A stretch of DNA of 64,000 nt from Melieria omissa (lineage: Eukaryota; Arthropoda; Insecta; Diptera; Ulidiidae). Both the position numbers and the translations under genes were made by a program. Where the stretch lies: assembly GCA_963971225.1 (NCBI GenBank), contig OZ020269.1, forward strand, positions 16,625,921-16,689,920. The letters run 5' to 3'. Below, piece by piece: positions 33,523-45,778 of the stretch. Under the pieces are notes generated by a model. That model did not search any database, was not told the DNA's origin, and saw only the letters and a program-made list of their open reading frames with translations. Position 1 is the first letter of the stretch, and each line of letters starts with the position of its first letter.

Positions 33523-33971
33523 CTAGAAGAAAATGAAAGGAAGAATAAATAGAAACTAGAGTTAATTTTTTTTTAGTTAACACCGACTCTTCTACTTCAG
33601 CTTTTAGCGCAGCTCAAGTTGTAAAGCTGTCAATTTGAATGCTGCTACCTTTTTAGCCTTCGTGGCCTTCATATCCTTTTTTTAGTCTTCACTTTTTTCA
33701 AAATTTTTTTCTCTCAATTTATTTCATTTATTTGTGTATGCAAGCATGTAATTTAATATAATTTTTCTTTTATTTTATAACAGCGTCCAGCAACACACAG
33801 GTTGCTTTAACAAATATTGTAGCTGCAGGTTAGAGAAAAAAAATCGAATCAACAACTCTACCCTACTCGATGCTTCTTTAGCAAATTTTATTACAATTGA
33901 CATTTTGTCAGCCATGCGGCATTGGCACATTTTTATTTTTGTGTTAATTTTTTTCGCCGGCTGCCACTTAC
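33523..33971 (-). other. Sema2b intron (449 bp)
   Basis: It is T-rich on the plus strand. Nothing but splice signals was seen. Confidence 0.6.
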
Positions 33972-34109
33972 CAGCGCTGGTAATCCGTAGGGATTTCCTT
34001 TTTCCACATAGACGGCGGTGGAGTTATCGGTGGGATCGTAGGGGCATTTGCCGATGCCTAAACCAATGCCAGGCACGTACTCGGATCTGGGTAAATGTGT
34101 TAAATTCGC
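33972..34109 (-). CDS. Sema2b: Sema2b exon, Sema domain
   Basis: This exon is 46 codons, in phase 0 at both ends, with acceptor cggcatgcag and donor gtaagtg. It begins ANLTHLPRSEYVPGIGLGIG and continues with KCPYDPTDNSTAVYVEKGNP and YGLPAL. It has two N-glycosylation sequons (NLT and NST) and the conserved Sema-domain element KCPYDP..NSTA.Y. The fit to class 2 semaphorins is clear along its whole length. Confidence 0.94.
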
Positions 34110-34798
34110 CTGCATGCCGAAGAAAAACAAGAAGAACGAAAGCAAAATGTTGTAAAGGCATTAGTTGTTGCTGTAGTTGTTTCTGCTATAAATGTATGTG
34201 TTATATGTGTGTGTATGTGTGTAGTATGATTAGGTGAGTGTGCAGCAAATTAAGTTAGAGGTTAACGCAGCTGACAGCAGCAATTAGGGGCTGACGAGGG
34301 CACGCGCAAAGAAGAAGAAATGCACCCAAAAAAGCAGCCACAAGAAATTCCACTCAATGTGTGAATGAAAAAATATAAAGGTGAATATAACAAATGAGTT
34401 CAGCAAGAATTTTCAATTAAATCTTTAAGGGAAATGTTGGCAAATTTCACTAAAACTAAGTATTTAGCCGAATTATTGTGTACATTGAAGCTTTCATTTC
34501 ATTTCGTGACTAAACAAAGTAGTTCAATAAAAATTTGAAAAAAAGAAATCTATTCAAGTGCACAAAATGTGAATTTTCACTTAAGCGTCTGTGGCTTAAC
34601 TCAATGGGCTAAATACCCACTAGGCGCCGGTTGCCTCGGGCCCACTGCAAACAACTACCCAACCCAACTAATCTGGCCGCAGCGCCGCACCTAATCCTAC
34701 TTTATTTGCAAACACACACACATACATACATTACACATGCGGCCCTTGCCGGCTGCTGTTCTCGGCGCCGGTATCGTTCGGCGCATATCGGTACTCAC
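34110..34798 (-). other. Sema2b intron (689 bp)
   Basis: It holds a GT-rich stretch near 34196-34222 and CACACACACAC at 34711-34721. No other feature. Confidence 0.6.
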
Positions 34799-34906
34799 AT
34801 TTATCACGTAGTCCTTGGGATTGTGTGCATTCGTACCGCAAATATACAGACGTGTCCCGGAGTCCATCGGCTGAATTACGCGTATGTGATTACGGCATTC
34901 CACCTT
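34799..34906 (-). CDS. Sema2b: Sema2b exon, Sema domain CGTNAHNP motif
   Basis: This exon is 36 codons, in phase 0 at both ends, with donor gtgagtac. The acceptor is taken as cttcaag, which keeps the Lys before VECRN and so preserves the family spacing. Using the next AG, three bases on, would remove only that Lys. It encodes KVECRNHIRVIQPMDSGTRL then YICGTNAHNPKDYVIN. The CGTNAHNP signature is one of the most conserved motifs of semaphorin propellers. Confidence 0.92.
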
Positions 34907-35291
34907 CTTGAAGCAAACGTTCCGCCAAAAATGAAGGTACAGAGAGGGAGAGAGAGAGAGAAATGGTGAAAATAAATAGAATGAAGGAAAAACCAAAAAC
35001 AAAAAGCCAAAGAAATAAAATTGCAAAAACAAAAAAACATGGGGAAAAAGAGAGACAGAGAGAGATGATACCAATTTCATATATACAAATGGGCCAAAAG
35101 TTTGCGATTTTTACTAAGTATTTTTCCGCTTGCACACACACACACAATACATACTCGTATGCATGTGTATGTGTGTGTGTGTGTGTCGTATGCAATTTAA
35201 AAATACTTTAAGCACAATAAACAATGAAAATCCAAAAGACAAACGAAACGAGCATCCTTTAAGGTCACTAAAGTAAAAGTCTCGCACATAC
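34907..35291 (-). other. Sema2b intron (385 bp)
   Basis: A GA-rich run (34940-34962) and CACACACACACACA plus TGTGTGTGTGTGTG runs at 35133-35147 and 35168-35186 can form a hairpin. Nothing else was seen. Confidence 0.6.
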
Positions 35292-35360
35292 CTCACGTTT
35301 GCCCTTCGACACACAGCTGAGTATGTCCGAGCCTGATGGTTCCAGTATGAGCACATCGCG
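35292..35360 (-). CDS. Sema2b: Sema2b exon, Sema domain
   Basis: This exon is exactly 23 codons, in phase 0 at both ends, between acceptor tttacag and donor gtatgtg. It encodes RDVLILEPSGSDILSCVSKG then KRE. The LEP...D.LSCVSKGK stretch is characteristic of class 2 semaphorins and supplies one of the conserved Sema-domain cysteines. It follows the 10.4-kb intron, which is loaded with transposons, and is only 385 bp from the next coding exon. Confidence 0.92.
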
Positions 35361-35699
35361 CTGTAAATTAAAGCAGAGCAAAAAGTTGGCGTTAGAGATT
35401 GAACATTGTTGTAGTTGTAGTAGAGTTGAGCGCAGAATGGTTGGATACAGAGTGTCAAGGAATTTTAAGTTTGGCAGTTAGTTTTGAGTGTTTGGGTTAA
35501 TGACGTGTGTGGCTTCAGCCTTAAGCTTTAAGGCGCTTTGGTTACTGGGGACACTTTTTTTAATGACGATATGGTAGCAATCCTAGAAGTATTTACTAAA
35601 GATTATTGCCCTAAATCATTAGTACTAATAGGACCGCTGAACAAGAAGAGATATCGTATACATATAGGGTGCAGTAAAAATAAATCATTTTTCGAATAA

Positions 35700-35945
35700 T
35701 TCGCAGGTGCAGCAGGTAGCGCGCTGGATTCTCATACCAGAGACCCTAGATTCGATTCCTAGATCGGGATGGTGAAACGCTCATCTACTTCTATCGCTAT
35801 TCATATGAAGGAGATGAGAAATTAAAGAATCGCTTTGAAAGTGTGAAAGGAAAATTTCCCAAAAAAAATTTCGGATTCGCCTTTCCCCATTGGTCAAATG
35901 TGTGGCAGCCACCACAACCTACCTACCTCTCACTAATTTATTACT
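35700..35945 (+). mobile_element. SINE family B, plus orientation
   Basis: It has CAGCAGGTAGCGCGCTGGAT, the B-box CCCTAGATTCGATTCCTAGA, GGATGGTGAAACGCTCATCT, TCTATCGCTATTCATATGA and a tail AAATGTGTGGCAGCCACCAC with CCTACCTACCT repeats. The far 5' head is truncated. It lies head-on against a family A SINE. Confidence 0.85.
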
Positions 35946-35951
35946 ATCTAT

Positions 35952-36270
35952 CTTGACTGGCACGACAGTCCGATTACGAGATTAAGGCCTAGCTACCCGC
36001 AATCATCCATGTTGTGCGTGTGAATTTTTACAAGGTTGGAAGGGACCTACAGTTTTATGCCGATTCCGAACGGCGAATTGTGGGAGCTTTTTCATAGGCA
36101 ATTATACTCTCAGAGGTTTGCCATTTCCTGTTGAGAGGACAGTCGCCGAAAGAAAAATTTTTGTTTTTTCTTTTTTTTTCGGTGTTAACGCAACGGAGTA
36201 TTGAACCTGGGTTCGAGCGTCGCATTCGACTCGCAGCCCAACGCACTAGCCAGCTGAGCTATGGCGACTG
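35952..36270 (-). mobile_element. SINE family A, minus orientation
   Basis: The minus strand begins GTCGCCATAGCTCAGCTGGC (A-box) and reaches CCCAGGTTCAATACTCC (B-box) about 50 bp later. The body repeats GGAAATGGCAAACCTCTGAG, TGAAAAAGCTCCCACAATT, GCCTTAATCTCGTAATCGG and CTGTCGTGCCAGTC, in the same order as at 2479-2815. Confidence 0.85.
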
Positions 36271-36299
36271 CTCAACCTAGAATTGAGCGACTGCTCAAC

Positions 36300-37080
36300 C
36301 TTATTAAGCCAGGCAACTGAAAATTTGAATAGTGGTTATGGTTCTCGTACTGTTAAAGTCAATTATGCGCAAATTTGGTTTCATCGTTTCTGATCTGGTA
36401 ATCCAATTGTCGAAAATATCTATAAAATGATGGAAGTCCTTGGGTTCAACTTTCATGTAAGCACTGTTGCAATTCTCAGCAGCAAAACATTGCTGCATGG
36501 CACCAAAATAGACTTTTTATAAATCGAATGGTGACTGGTGATAAAAAGTGCATCATTTACGACAACATCAATCTCAAGCAATGACCAAGTTGGGATAAAT
36601 GGTCTGAAAGGTTTGGCTTTTTTCAGGATTGGCAGGCCATTACACACTTTCAGCTATTCTCCTACAACTAAACTTTTAATTTTAACCTGCACTGTAAGCA
36701 ATTGGACCATTTGAAGGAAGCAAACGCCCAGGAGCGACCATATTTGGACAATAACAGTGAAACAACTGTGTTTCTTAGTGATGTGGGGTACTCCGGGAGG
36801 TTGGTTGGTAGGTTTATATGCATCCAGCATAAAGTTCGGACCTAGTACCAAGTGATGATACCTACTACTCCCTCTTGCTGTTGGAAAATTTGCCTCAAAA
36901 GAAGCTTACAAAAACCGACTAAGATTTTCGGAATAGGAACTATGGTTTATATGAAAGAGGAATAATGGAATTTCCTTTAAAATAGCAACAACTTATTGAA
37001 AAAAGCTGTGTATATTTACCTAATTTGAAGCATTCATTCAACTATGCTGCTAAATATAAACATAATGGATTTATTTTTAT
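36300..37080 (+). mobile_element. Degenerate mariner
   Basis: Plus-strand pieces include RKFGFIVSDLV.QLSKI, FINRMVTGDKKCIIYDNINL (the first Asp motif is VTGDE in intact copies) and W..SERFGFFQ. Stops are frequent. The end GGATTTATTTTTATCAC at 37067-37083 is shared with the copy ending at 15915. Confidence 0.7.
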
Positions 37081-37134
37081 CACATTTTAACCCGACAACG
37101 CCTAGCGTACGGTCACACTGAACATGCACCATAA

Positions 37135-38055
37135 ATGTATTTTCAATTACGCTTAAAATTTAATAGCTCAACAAATATTTTCATGAAGCACACCAGTCCC
37201 ATTTCAAACCACATACTATTACGTGGTTCACAGACGGCTCCAAAACACCCGAGGGAACCGGGGCGGGGGTATTTGGACCTCGCTTCAAGCACTATGAGCC
37301 CATGGGGAATACACCCAGCATATTTCAAGCAGAGTTTTGTGCCATCAGTCAGTCATTGACAGTCAAGCAGGCATCAAAGCACTAATCTCGTATGAGATTA
37401 CCTCAGGGTTGGTGCTGGAATGCATAGAAGCATTGAATAAACCGGGTACATATAACCAGGTTAAAACCTCTGCGTTCCAGGACACAGAGGAATAGAGGGG
37501 AATGAGGAGGCTCACAGCCTTGCTAGAAGTGGAGCAGCTGCGATCCCCCTTGCACCAAAACCTATCATCGGGCTGGGCAAAAGCACTCTAGCAGAGTCAC
37601 TAAGACTTGAGGAAAGAACCAGGAACTCAGAACACTGGTCAGATGCAACAGGTCTTAGCCAATTGAAAATCTTCATCAGAGGTTATAACTTCAGATGGAG
37701 TGAAGAATGCCTCAGACTTGAGAAAACCCAGCTTAGACTGGTCACCGGGCTGTTAACCGGGCACTGCAGGATGAGGAAACACATGCACTCCATGGGGTTA
37801 GAACAGGTAAGCGTAACGGCGGAGGAGACTCCTGAGCACGTCATACTGCACTGCGATGCGGTATGCCGCAGTAGGAGAGCACATGGGGCCAGTACTGCCT
37901 TGCAGAATAGAACGTCAAACACCTTCTCCTACGTGAGTTACAGGGCTTCATTAGGTCGTTGGGATTGGAGGACGTTCTCTAAAGTTGTAGGGGGCACAAT
38001 AGATCAACTTTGGTCTCAGTGCACATTTCCCCTTTCAAATCTATCTATCTAAATA
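37135..38055 (+). mobile_element. Degenerate jockey-like LINE, RNase H and zinc-knuckle end
   Basis: Plus-strand frames show TWFTDGSKTPEGTGAGVFGP, SIFQAEFCAISQ and CVPGHRGIEGNEEAHSLARS, the RNase H motifs in the right order. The 129-codon stretch 37663-38052 then has LTGHCRMRKHMHSMGLEQVS, EETPEHVILHCDAVCRSR (zinc-knuckle region) and ends at SNLSI. Frameshifts separate the pieces and the 5' part is absent. Its sequence differs from the LINE at 301-1560. Confidence 0.86.
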
Positions 38056-38220
38056 TTTTCATAAATAATAAACTAACCACACTTATTGAGTAAAATGGTG
38101 ATTTAACTATTTACAAAAAAACATATCACCTCCAAAAATATCAAAATGCTATAATGGATTTTTTATTTTAATTTCAAATGTAATTTTTATTTAAAATTCC
38201 ATTTTTGGTAATTTGAAAGT

Positions 38221-39494
38221 TAAGCATGCAATCACAGCGCAGTGTCGAGTGTCCCATGACACAGCCAACTTTAGAATTGCATCTACAAACATTCGATTTC
38301 GTCTCACAGTCAATGCCAGGAAAATGTGCCACGTCATTTTGCCAGCAACATCAAAGTAATTGTTTTTATATTTTTTCGAGAATTTCTGCCGCCGAAAATG
38401 TTCAAAAAAATTACATCACATGTTGAACGCAACTAAATTACCAATTCCTCCGTTTTTTTGTTGTTGTTGTTTTTTTAATCGAATTGAACCTTTCGTAAGC
38501 GCAAAATCAATTTTCTTCCATAAATTTTTGAACGCAATGAAAGCAGAACGTGTAAAAATTTCCGCACGTAGCGCAACCAATAAAAAGGCATTTCTTTGGC
38601 ATTTTGCTGTGTGCTCTAAACACAGTTCTTTTCATTTTTATTATTGGAGGGTTTGCTCTGTCTGGGCGAAAGTTTGGCGCAACGCGCCCCCCAGAAGCAA
38701 ATGTCGACAATGACGATGACGTCGCTGGTGGCGTTGGCGCAACACAACGAAAAATCGAATTAAATAAACAAACGCGTAACGTGAGCAAAATACCAAATGA
38801 CATTTTAAATGTGTAGTGGCCGAATGGGCGGCACGGAGTGGTTATGGTAGGAGGGGCTGGGCTGGTTTTGCATGGCATAATGCTGTCGAATATCGAAGGG
38901 CGCCATGCTCTACGCTTTTCTTTGTTTATTTTGCCTGCTTTTTGGTATAAATTGTTGTGGGGGGAATTTTTCAATTGCCGCTGCTCAAGTTTAAGCGCCA
39001 CTCTGCCATGTTCGGGTTTGTTCCTTTTCGTTCTGTTATGTTCTGTTATGTTGTTGCGTGCGCATGTGGCGAAATTCTATCACGATTTGAATAAACGAAA
39101 ATATTTGTTGAATGTTTGAAAATTATTTGAGCATATTCTCACAGGCAATTTGTGCGACCAGCGACGCTAGAAAATCAATAATGGCTGCCAAGTCGAGTGG
39201 CGTAGGAGCTAAGAACGAGGAGCCGGCTTTGACTGGCAATATGAAAGGCTTTAAGTTTGGCTTTTTAATTTAATTTGTTTTGCCGCAATAATGAATATTT
39301 ATTGCTAAGAAATATTTAATATCGTTCTTGAAAGATTCAGACTTACATGTCAAAAGACAAAAGCTTTTTAATAAAGATTTAATCAAGAAAATTCTCAGGC
39401 AACTTGCAACGCTGAAATTCTTCTGCAAGAATTTCAAGCACATTAGGATTTTAATATACTTGTGGAATAGTTTTGGGTTTTTTACATTCATGCT
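38221..39494. other. Unique intron block of balanced composition
   Basis: Open frames occur on both strands without recognisable domains. TGACGATGACGTC at about 38710 contains a CRE-like TGACGTC. It is a possible regulatory island within the 10.4-kb intron; no direct proof. Confidence 0.3.
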
Positions 39495-40180
39495 CATTCG
39501 ATTCTAAGTGCAATGCCGATTGACTCACGATCAAGTGTCAACTGTCAAAATATTTTTAAATATATTTAAAAAGGTTGTATTTCAATTTTTAAATAAAATA
39601 TTTTACATTTTAAATATTAAATAAAATTAAGATAAATCTTTAAAATATTCAAAATATTGAAATTCAAATAAGTTTAAATATTTTAATTAATTTGAAAAAC
39701 ATAAAAACTTCAATTTAAATATTTAAAGAATTTTTTTAAATCTTAAAAATTTTTTTTTAAATGAAAATAGTTTTTCAAATATTTAGATTGTTTTTTAATA
39801 TTTTAAAAAATATTTAGAAAACTTTGTCTGCAGTTCTGATCATTCGGTTCTAAGCGTAATGCCGATTGACTCACGATCAAGTGTCAACTGTCAAAATATT
39901 TTTAAAAATATTAAAAAAATTGTTCTTTCAATTTTTAAACACAATATTTTTTATTTTAAATATTAAATAGAATTAAGATATATATTTAAAATATTTAAAA
40001 TATTGAAATTAAAATAATTTTAAATATTTTAATTAAGCTAAGGAACATAAAAAATTTCAATTTAAATATTTAAAGAAACTTTTTAAATATTTAAAAAAAT
40101 GTTTTGAAAAATGAAAATATTTTTTCAAATATCTAGAATGTTTTTTAATATTAAACAAAATATTTAGAAATTTTTTTCAA
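39495..40180 (+). repeat. Two-copy tandem duplication, unit about 347 bp
   Basis: TGCCGATTGACTCACGATCA then AGTGTCAACTGTCAAAATAT is present near 39512 and near 39860. Each is followed by the same order of TTTAAATATTTAAAA-type motifs. Confidence 0.85.
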
Positions 40181-40570
40181 ATTTCAATTTAAATATTTAA
40201 CAATTTTTTAAATATTTTTAAAAATGAAAATATTAAATATTTTAAATATTTAAAAAATATTTAATATTTAAAAAAATAGTTAGTATTTAAAATATATTTA
40301 ATATTTAAAAATTTAATATTTTTTATATTTAAAATATTCAAAATTAAATACTAATTAAATTTTAAATATTAAAAAAAATGTTTTTAAATATTTATTAAAC
40401 GACTTTTTAAGTATTTACAAAATATTTAGAAATTTTTTTCATTTTTTTAATATTTTTAAAATTATAGAATTTTTTTTAATAATATAAAATTTTTGTCATA
40501 TTTAAAAAATAAAAAAAAAAATTGTTTAAATATATTAAAAATATGAAAGTAGATTTTACTTTTTTATATG
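40181..40570. repeat. TTTAAATATT low-complexity tract
   Basis: It is almost pure A/T with recurring AAATATTTAAA; an extension of the preceding duplication. Confidence 0.8.
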
Positions 40571-40971
40571 TTAACCCATTAATGCCCACAGCGATCTAGC
40601 AGTGCTAGGGGCCTGAAATTTAGAGACGTATGCTCTATGATGCACAGGAACGTAAATAAGAAAAAAAATTTTTGGTACCTTGTATGGATTGGGCTCTGGA
40701 AGCCGTTACATATATGTAACAGTGGGCTATTTCCAGTACTTTTTTGTGGAACAAATTTTTTTAGTTTGAATGACAATTTTACAGCTTAGTACTTAAAAAT
40801 ACATGAAAACTTTGTATAAATTGAACTGTGAAGGTAAAGGTGAATGAAATACATATGCGGTTGATACAATAAATGATGGATTTGTAGCATAATGGTACTT
40901 TTCGGAGCATTTGATGCACAAACCAACATTACACTATTTGCACAAAAAAGTGGGATGCGATTTTCAGTCTT

Positions 40972-41256
40972 TCACCTCTTTTTATCTATTGGTTCTACAA
41001 TAAAATGCCCAATGCAGTCATAGCGGCTTGAGAAGTCGGGCTCAGCCGCAGTTGTTCGACAAAAGCTCTGGAGTGGTCTTATTGTGCCAAGAGTTGTGCA
41101 AAAGCGTCCGGCAATGGCTCTACGGAAATCAAGTTGCGTCATACTGCTTCCTCCTTTACGATGCAAGATCCACGCATTTTGCATTAACACGTCATTGAGC
41201 CATGAAAAAATGCAAAACCACCACTTCTTTCCACGAGCGCCAATAAAAACTCGCAT
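40972..41256 (-). pseudogene. piggyBac-like transposase C-terminal remnant
   Basis: It encodes RGKKWWFCIFSWLNDVLMQN, AWILHRKGGSSMTQLDFRRA and IAGRF. The KKWW..(F/L)FSW...D....NAW.L.R.......L.FRR pattern is the conserved end of piggyBac transposases. The C-terminal Cys-rich zinc domain was not seen. Confidence 0.82.
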
Positions 41257-41826
41257 CTCTTCAACAGTTATGTATGGGTTTGTTTGACCTCAACACACAG
41301 CATAGCTAACAACTGGATCAGTTCGTCGTCGAAGAATTTCTCAACAGCTGATGAGGATGTAAATTACTACAATCAGAATGGTTCGGCTCCGGAAAAATTT
41401 CCGGACACCTAATGTCATCATCTTCCAACCTCTAAATAACAGGTTTACAAGGTTTGTAGGTACGTTTTACTTTGGTACACTTTCCATTCATACATTTCGC
41501 CAATGGTTTTTCTACTGTGGACGTACTTGATCCAGAATTTTGGTGATCAAATGTAATACAAGCAGCACTAGAAGTTGTGGCATGTTGAGCATGACTAGTG
41601 TTTGTACGTTGAGCAGCATTTAACGATGTTTTTTTAATAAGAATGTTGACAGTTGGTGTACATGTTGCTATTGTAGCCGAAAAAAGTTCGTCACTAGGCT
41701 CCAATGGCTCTTCTTCTGAAACATAGGCAGTGAAATGGCTCCTCCCCACAAGAGGGCGACCCGAAAGACGTTCATTATGTAGTACATGGTGACTCTATAA
41801 GATCTGTATGTAAGTTTGCGAAGGAA

Positions 41827-42087
41827 TTATTTATCACGTCTTGAAGAGCTTGCTGTTGCCTCATTTGTTGTCAATTGCCGCACAATAACCTCACATGGTT
41901 GCATTAATCGTGTTCTCGGCAAATTTTTTGGCACTCCTTTGCCATCTTCTTCCTCAGAATCCTCTTCAGATTCCAAAATATGGCCACTAGGTGGCACAAT
42001 TGTCAACTTTTCCACTGTATTATCTGCTTTATCATCACATGCAAGCTCTTGCAAATCATCCAGTGTCAAATATCCGTATCTAAGCAT
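41827..42087 (-). pseudogene. piggyBac-like transposase N-terminal remnant
   Basis: It starts MLRYGYLTLDDLQELACDDK and has an acidic stretch (SEEDSEEEDG) followed by PRTRL. Acidic N-termini are usual in this family. It has no catalytic residues. The frame at 41749-41432 is probably the next piece but has no clear motif. Confidence 0.65.
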
Positions 42088-42607
42088 ACGAAAATCTTAC
42101 ATTTACATTTGTACTTACGTTAAAAAAGTACTTAGAATAGCCCACTGTTACGTATGTGTAACTTAGACAAGAAACACAAAAGTACTGAGAATGGCCCACA
42201 GTTACATATACGTAACAGTGCAATTGCAAGCTGCTCAGAAAAGCCCACGGGCCCTGAACATTTATTTTAACATTTTTTAATAAAACTGTATATATTTAAG
42301 AATCACTTTTCATAAAAAGTTTTTCACAAAATACTTTAACTAAATTGTTATAAATCTTTTTTACCGTTTGCGTGTCGCCATATCGCTATTTTTACTAATT
42401 TCAAATTTACCTCATTACAAAACTTGTGCTCACAAAGAAATCAAAAGAGTTTCTGACTTAATTTGAATTTTACAGCATTCGCTAAACTATTTTCAATGTC
42501 ATATGGGGTATAAACATGAATAGGCATGTACATGCAACTTATAAATAACATTTTAAAATATCGTTGCTGCCGTTACGTATATGTAACTGTGGGCATTAAT
42601 GGGTTAA

Positions 42608-44286
42608 AAAATATTTTTATAAAGTACTCTGTTAAATGCACATCAAAACCTCTTGAAAATTAAATAAATTGAATTGAATAAATTAAATATTTGAAATTTA
42701 TGTCTCCTTGTGACTCTTACTGGGTTAATCACTTTTTTCGAACAAAAATTGCTTCTACTGGAAAATTTCTTTTGCAGTGAGTTTCTTTTGTGAGTTTGAT
42801 TATTTGTGAGTTGGCAAAGTTTCTAACTGTGAGTATACTTTTTCTCTATATCACAACTATTATCAAAACGAAGGCAAAAATACAAAAATGCCAGTTCATG
42901 AAAAAATTAAATTGTTAGCAACTAACGAACGCATCGTCAGGCCCACTAACTTCTAACTTTATTACTCGGTAGTTCAATAATTCCATTGATATGACAAAAA
43001 ACAAAATGCACCCACAAAAATACCGAGTTCCAAACTGAAATCTAAAGGCGGCCGCCACTTGCGCCAAGTGCAATTGAGAAATACTATATTTCACTATCGG
43101 CCGTTCGCTCGTTCCGTTCTTGCGTGCTCACATTTAATGTTATTTGATTTTATTTTTGGAATCTTTGATATTTGTGAAGAGCACATTGCGCTTACGTAAC
43201 GCCAGGAAGTGAAAGAAATGCTAAAGTCGAGTGCTGTTCGAACATAAAGTTGCAAAACGTAATGTGCGAAATGAAAAAGTAATAAAAGCTGAACTTGAAC
43301 TGAATGCGGAAAAGGATATTGAGCGCTGAAGATGAACGAACGAACGCACAGTGCCAGCACTCCAGTCATTAGAGTGCAGCGATTTTGCTTTTATTTTATC
43401 ATTTTTTTGTTTGTTTTTGTGGAGAAATCAGCAACGCAGTGCAGAGCCAACAATGCAGGACCAACGACGAAATGGTAATGCGGTAATGCCGGCTAATGGT
43501 GGGAAAAATATTACTCGCCACGACAGACGACAGTCGACAACCGACAGTGCGACGAGCGAGTGGCGCAAATTGCATGAAAGCTGATTCGATTGGTCTGCAA
43601 GCAATCGAAAATGCATAAGCATCACGGCCACTTAAACAACAAAAACAAAAAAAATAGTGAAGAAATGTAAAAAAAAATTACAGCAGCAAAAAGGATGCAA
43701 AGGACAAAAGGAAGATAGCTGCATTATCACTAATACGTAGTGTGATGAAGTGAAAAATGAGTCCGGTGTTGGAATTTTTGTTCAGTAGTCTTTGGCACAG
43801 CTGGCTGGTGCGCATTCGTTGTCGATTTGCAGTGCCGCACGAGGCGGAAATTGCATGCATTGCACACACACACACATTCATGCAATGCCGGCGCAATATC
43901 CGTGCGCACGTGGTTCAGTGTGTCCTTGACTGGGCGCCACAGCAGCTGCATTGATTTGCTGTTGGTGCAATATTTTGAATACCAAAATATGCATTTAATG
44001 TCGGCCGCTATCAAAGGACTTTTAAGCTGCGAAATTTATGCGAACTGTGATAATATTGAACACTCGAATATAAAGTAGGTGGAAGGTGGATTTAGATCAC
44101 ACTGAGAGGGTTAAGTGTGATATGGGGCATTGTTTTCCACCGAAAAATCAATATTAACACTAGAATGTCCAAACAAGTCGAAATTACTTTATTGAGGCAT
44201 GCAATAAAATAGTAAAAATTGCATGCAATAAAAATATTATTTTGTTAAAAAAAAAATTGTAGAATGTTTTTAAACCACAACTTTAG
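42608..44286. other. Intron DNA with a GC-richer unique block
   Basis: From about 43020 to 44060 the composition is balanced (GGCGGCCGCCACTTGCGCCA, then CACACACACAC near 43861). Open frames on both strands show no known domain. It is possibly regulatory; nothing can be proven. Confidence 0.3.
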
Positions 44287-44790
44287 ATGGCCATTATTTT
44301 ATTTTATTTTTTTCCTATTTTATTTTAATTTTTTTATTTTATCTTATTTTATTTTAGTTTATTTTAGTTTTTAATTTATTTTACTTTATTTTATTTTTAT
44401 TTTATTTTATTTTATTTTATTTTATTTTATTTTATTTTATTTTATTTTATTTTATTTTATTTTATTTTATTTTATTTTATTTTATTTTATTTTATTTTAT
44501 TTTATTTTGTTTTATTTTATTTTATTTTATTTTATTTTATTTTAGTTTATTTTATTTTATTTTGTTTTATTTTATTTTATTTTATTTTATTTTATTTTAT
44601 TTTATTTTATTTTATTTTATTTTATTTTATTTTATTTTATTTTATTTTATTTTATTTTATTTCATTTTATTTTATTTTATTTTATTTTATTTTATTTTAT
44701 TTTATTTTATTTTATTTTATTTATTTTATGTTATTTTATATTTTATTTTATTTTATATTTCATATTATTTTTTTTAGTTTTTTTAATTTT
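44287..44790. repeat. (TTTTA)n pentanucleotide microsatellite, about 480 bp
   Basis: It is an almost pure ATTTT array with rare single-base changes (TTTTG, TTTCA). The same motif forms an even longer array at 49548-50135. It encodes artefactual FYFIL repeats. Confidence 0.97.
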
Positions 44791-45778
44791 ATTTTATAAT
44801 ATTTTGTTATATTTTTTATGATTAGTTGGAAAAAATCGATTTTGAAAAATTTTGATAAATTTGAAAAAATTACTAAACAATTTTACCCCTATTTTATGAC
44901 ACATCTCTAGAAGGGCATTTAAGCGGAGTTCGATTGATCCAGCATTCCACAAATTTAAGAAGACTTTGAATAATCGAATAACAACAACTTAATCTTTGTC
45001 ATATAAGTTTATAAAACACTTTAATACGCCGCAAAGCAGCAGTGAGTATTCATAAAAAAAATTTGAAAACTCCGACCTCATGTAGCAAACTTGTTTGCTA
45101 TTGTAGTTGCTACTCTTTTACAAAAGAGCACAACAAAGACACACACATACGCACTTAGTTAAAACGCATGTTTCTAAGCGACAGGATATAACTTTATGTT
45201 TGGCTGAGTGTGTCTGGTAACCGACTAACAATCGAGTGAGTGGTGCCACCGGACCACATCCAGCACCCAAACACCTTGTCAAGTCTACTCAAGCAAACAC
45301 TCTTTTAACTGCAAATGTATATGTTTTACATACAAAAGTACATTACACGCCCACACTTATGTTTATCTGTAATGCTTTGGACGCACGTCTGCTGCTTCTT
45401 CTGCACTCTTGTGCAGCATAACTTCGAAACCGCGGCAAGCAACTGATTGAAATACTCATTGAACTTTTCTTTGCTATACTATTGGTTTATTGCTACTCTT
45501 TGCAATGTCGCAGATTTATTTATTTTGTATCAATTGTATGCCAGTAAGTGGGGATTTTGTGTATTTTTTTGGTATTTGTAAATTTTATTCTAGAAATAAA
45601 AATTTCCATATTTTTTATAAGCAAGTAGCAAAATGCTCGGCAGATACAAGAAGCATTTTTTATTCAAATCCCCTGGCATTTATTTTTTTTTTACAATAAG
45701 AATTCGTATTTATTGGTTTTTAAATAAGTATTTTCAGTAAGACGATTTGATAAAATGTATTCAAATTTGTATGCTTAC
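44791..45778 (-). other. Sema2b intron beside the short Sema exon
   Basis: No exon was seen besides the splice signals. It has ACACACACATAC near 45139. Nothing else firm. Confidence 0.5.

Larger units (their letters stand above)
40571..42607 (-). mobile_element. piggyBac-like element, internally deleted
   Basis: TTAA at 40571-40574 and 42604-42607 flank perfect 16-bp inverted ends, CCCATTAATGCCCACA. Subterminal palindromes of the type GTTACATATATGTAAC occur near 40707, 42146, 42198 and 42571. The transposase reads on the minus strand: an acidic N-terminus (42087-41827, LESEEDSEEEDGKGVPKNLP) and, lower down, GARGKKWWFCIFSWLNDVLM and SSMTQLDFRRAIA (41256-40972), the C-terminal part of a piggyBac transposase. 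The catalytic centre between them is missing, so it is non-autonomous. Confidence 0.93.

Noticed and set aside
44562..44777. Long open frame of FYFIL repeats
   Set aside because: It is a translation of the (TTTTA)n array, not a gene.
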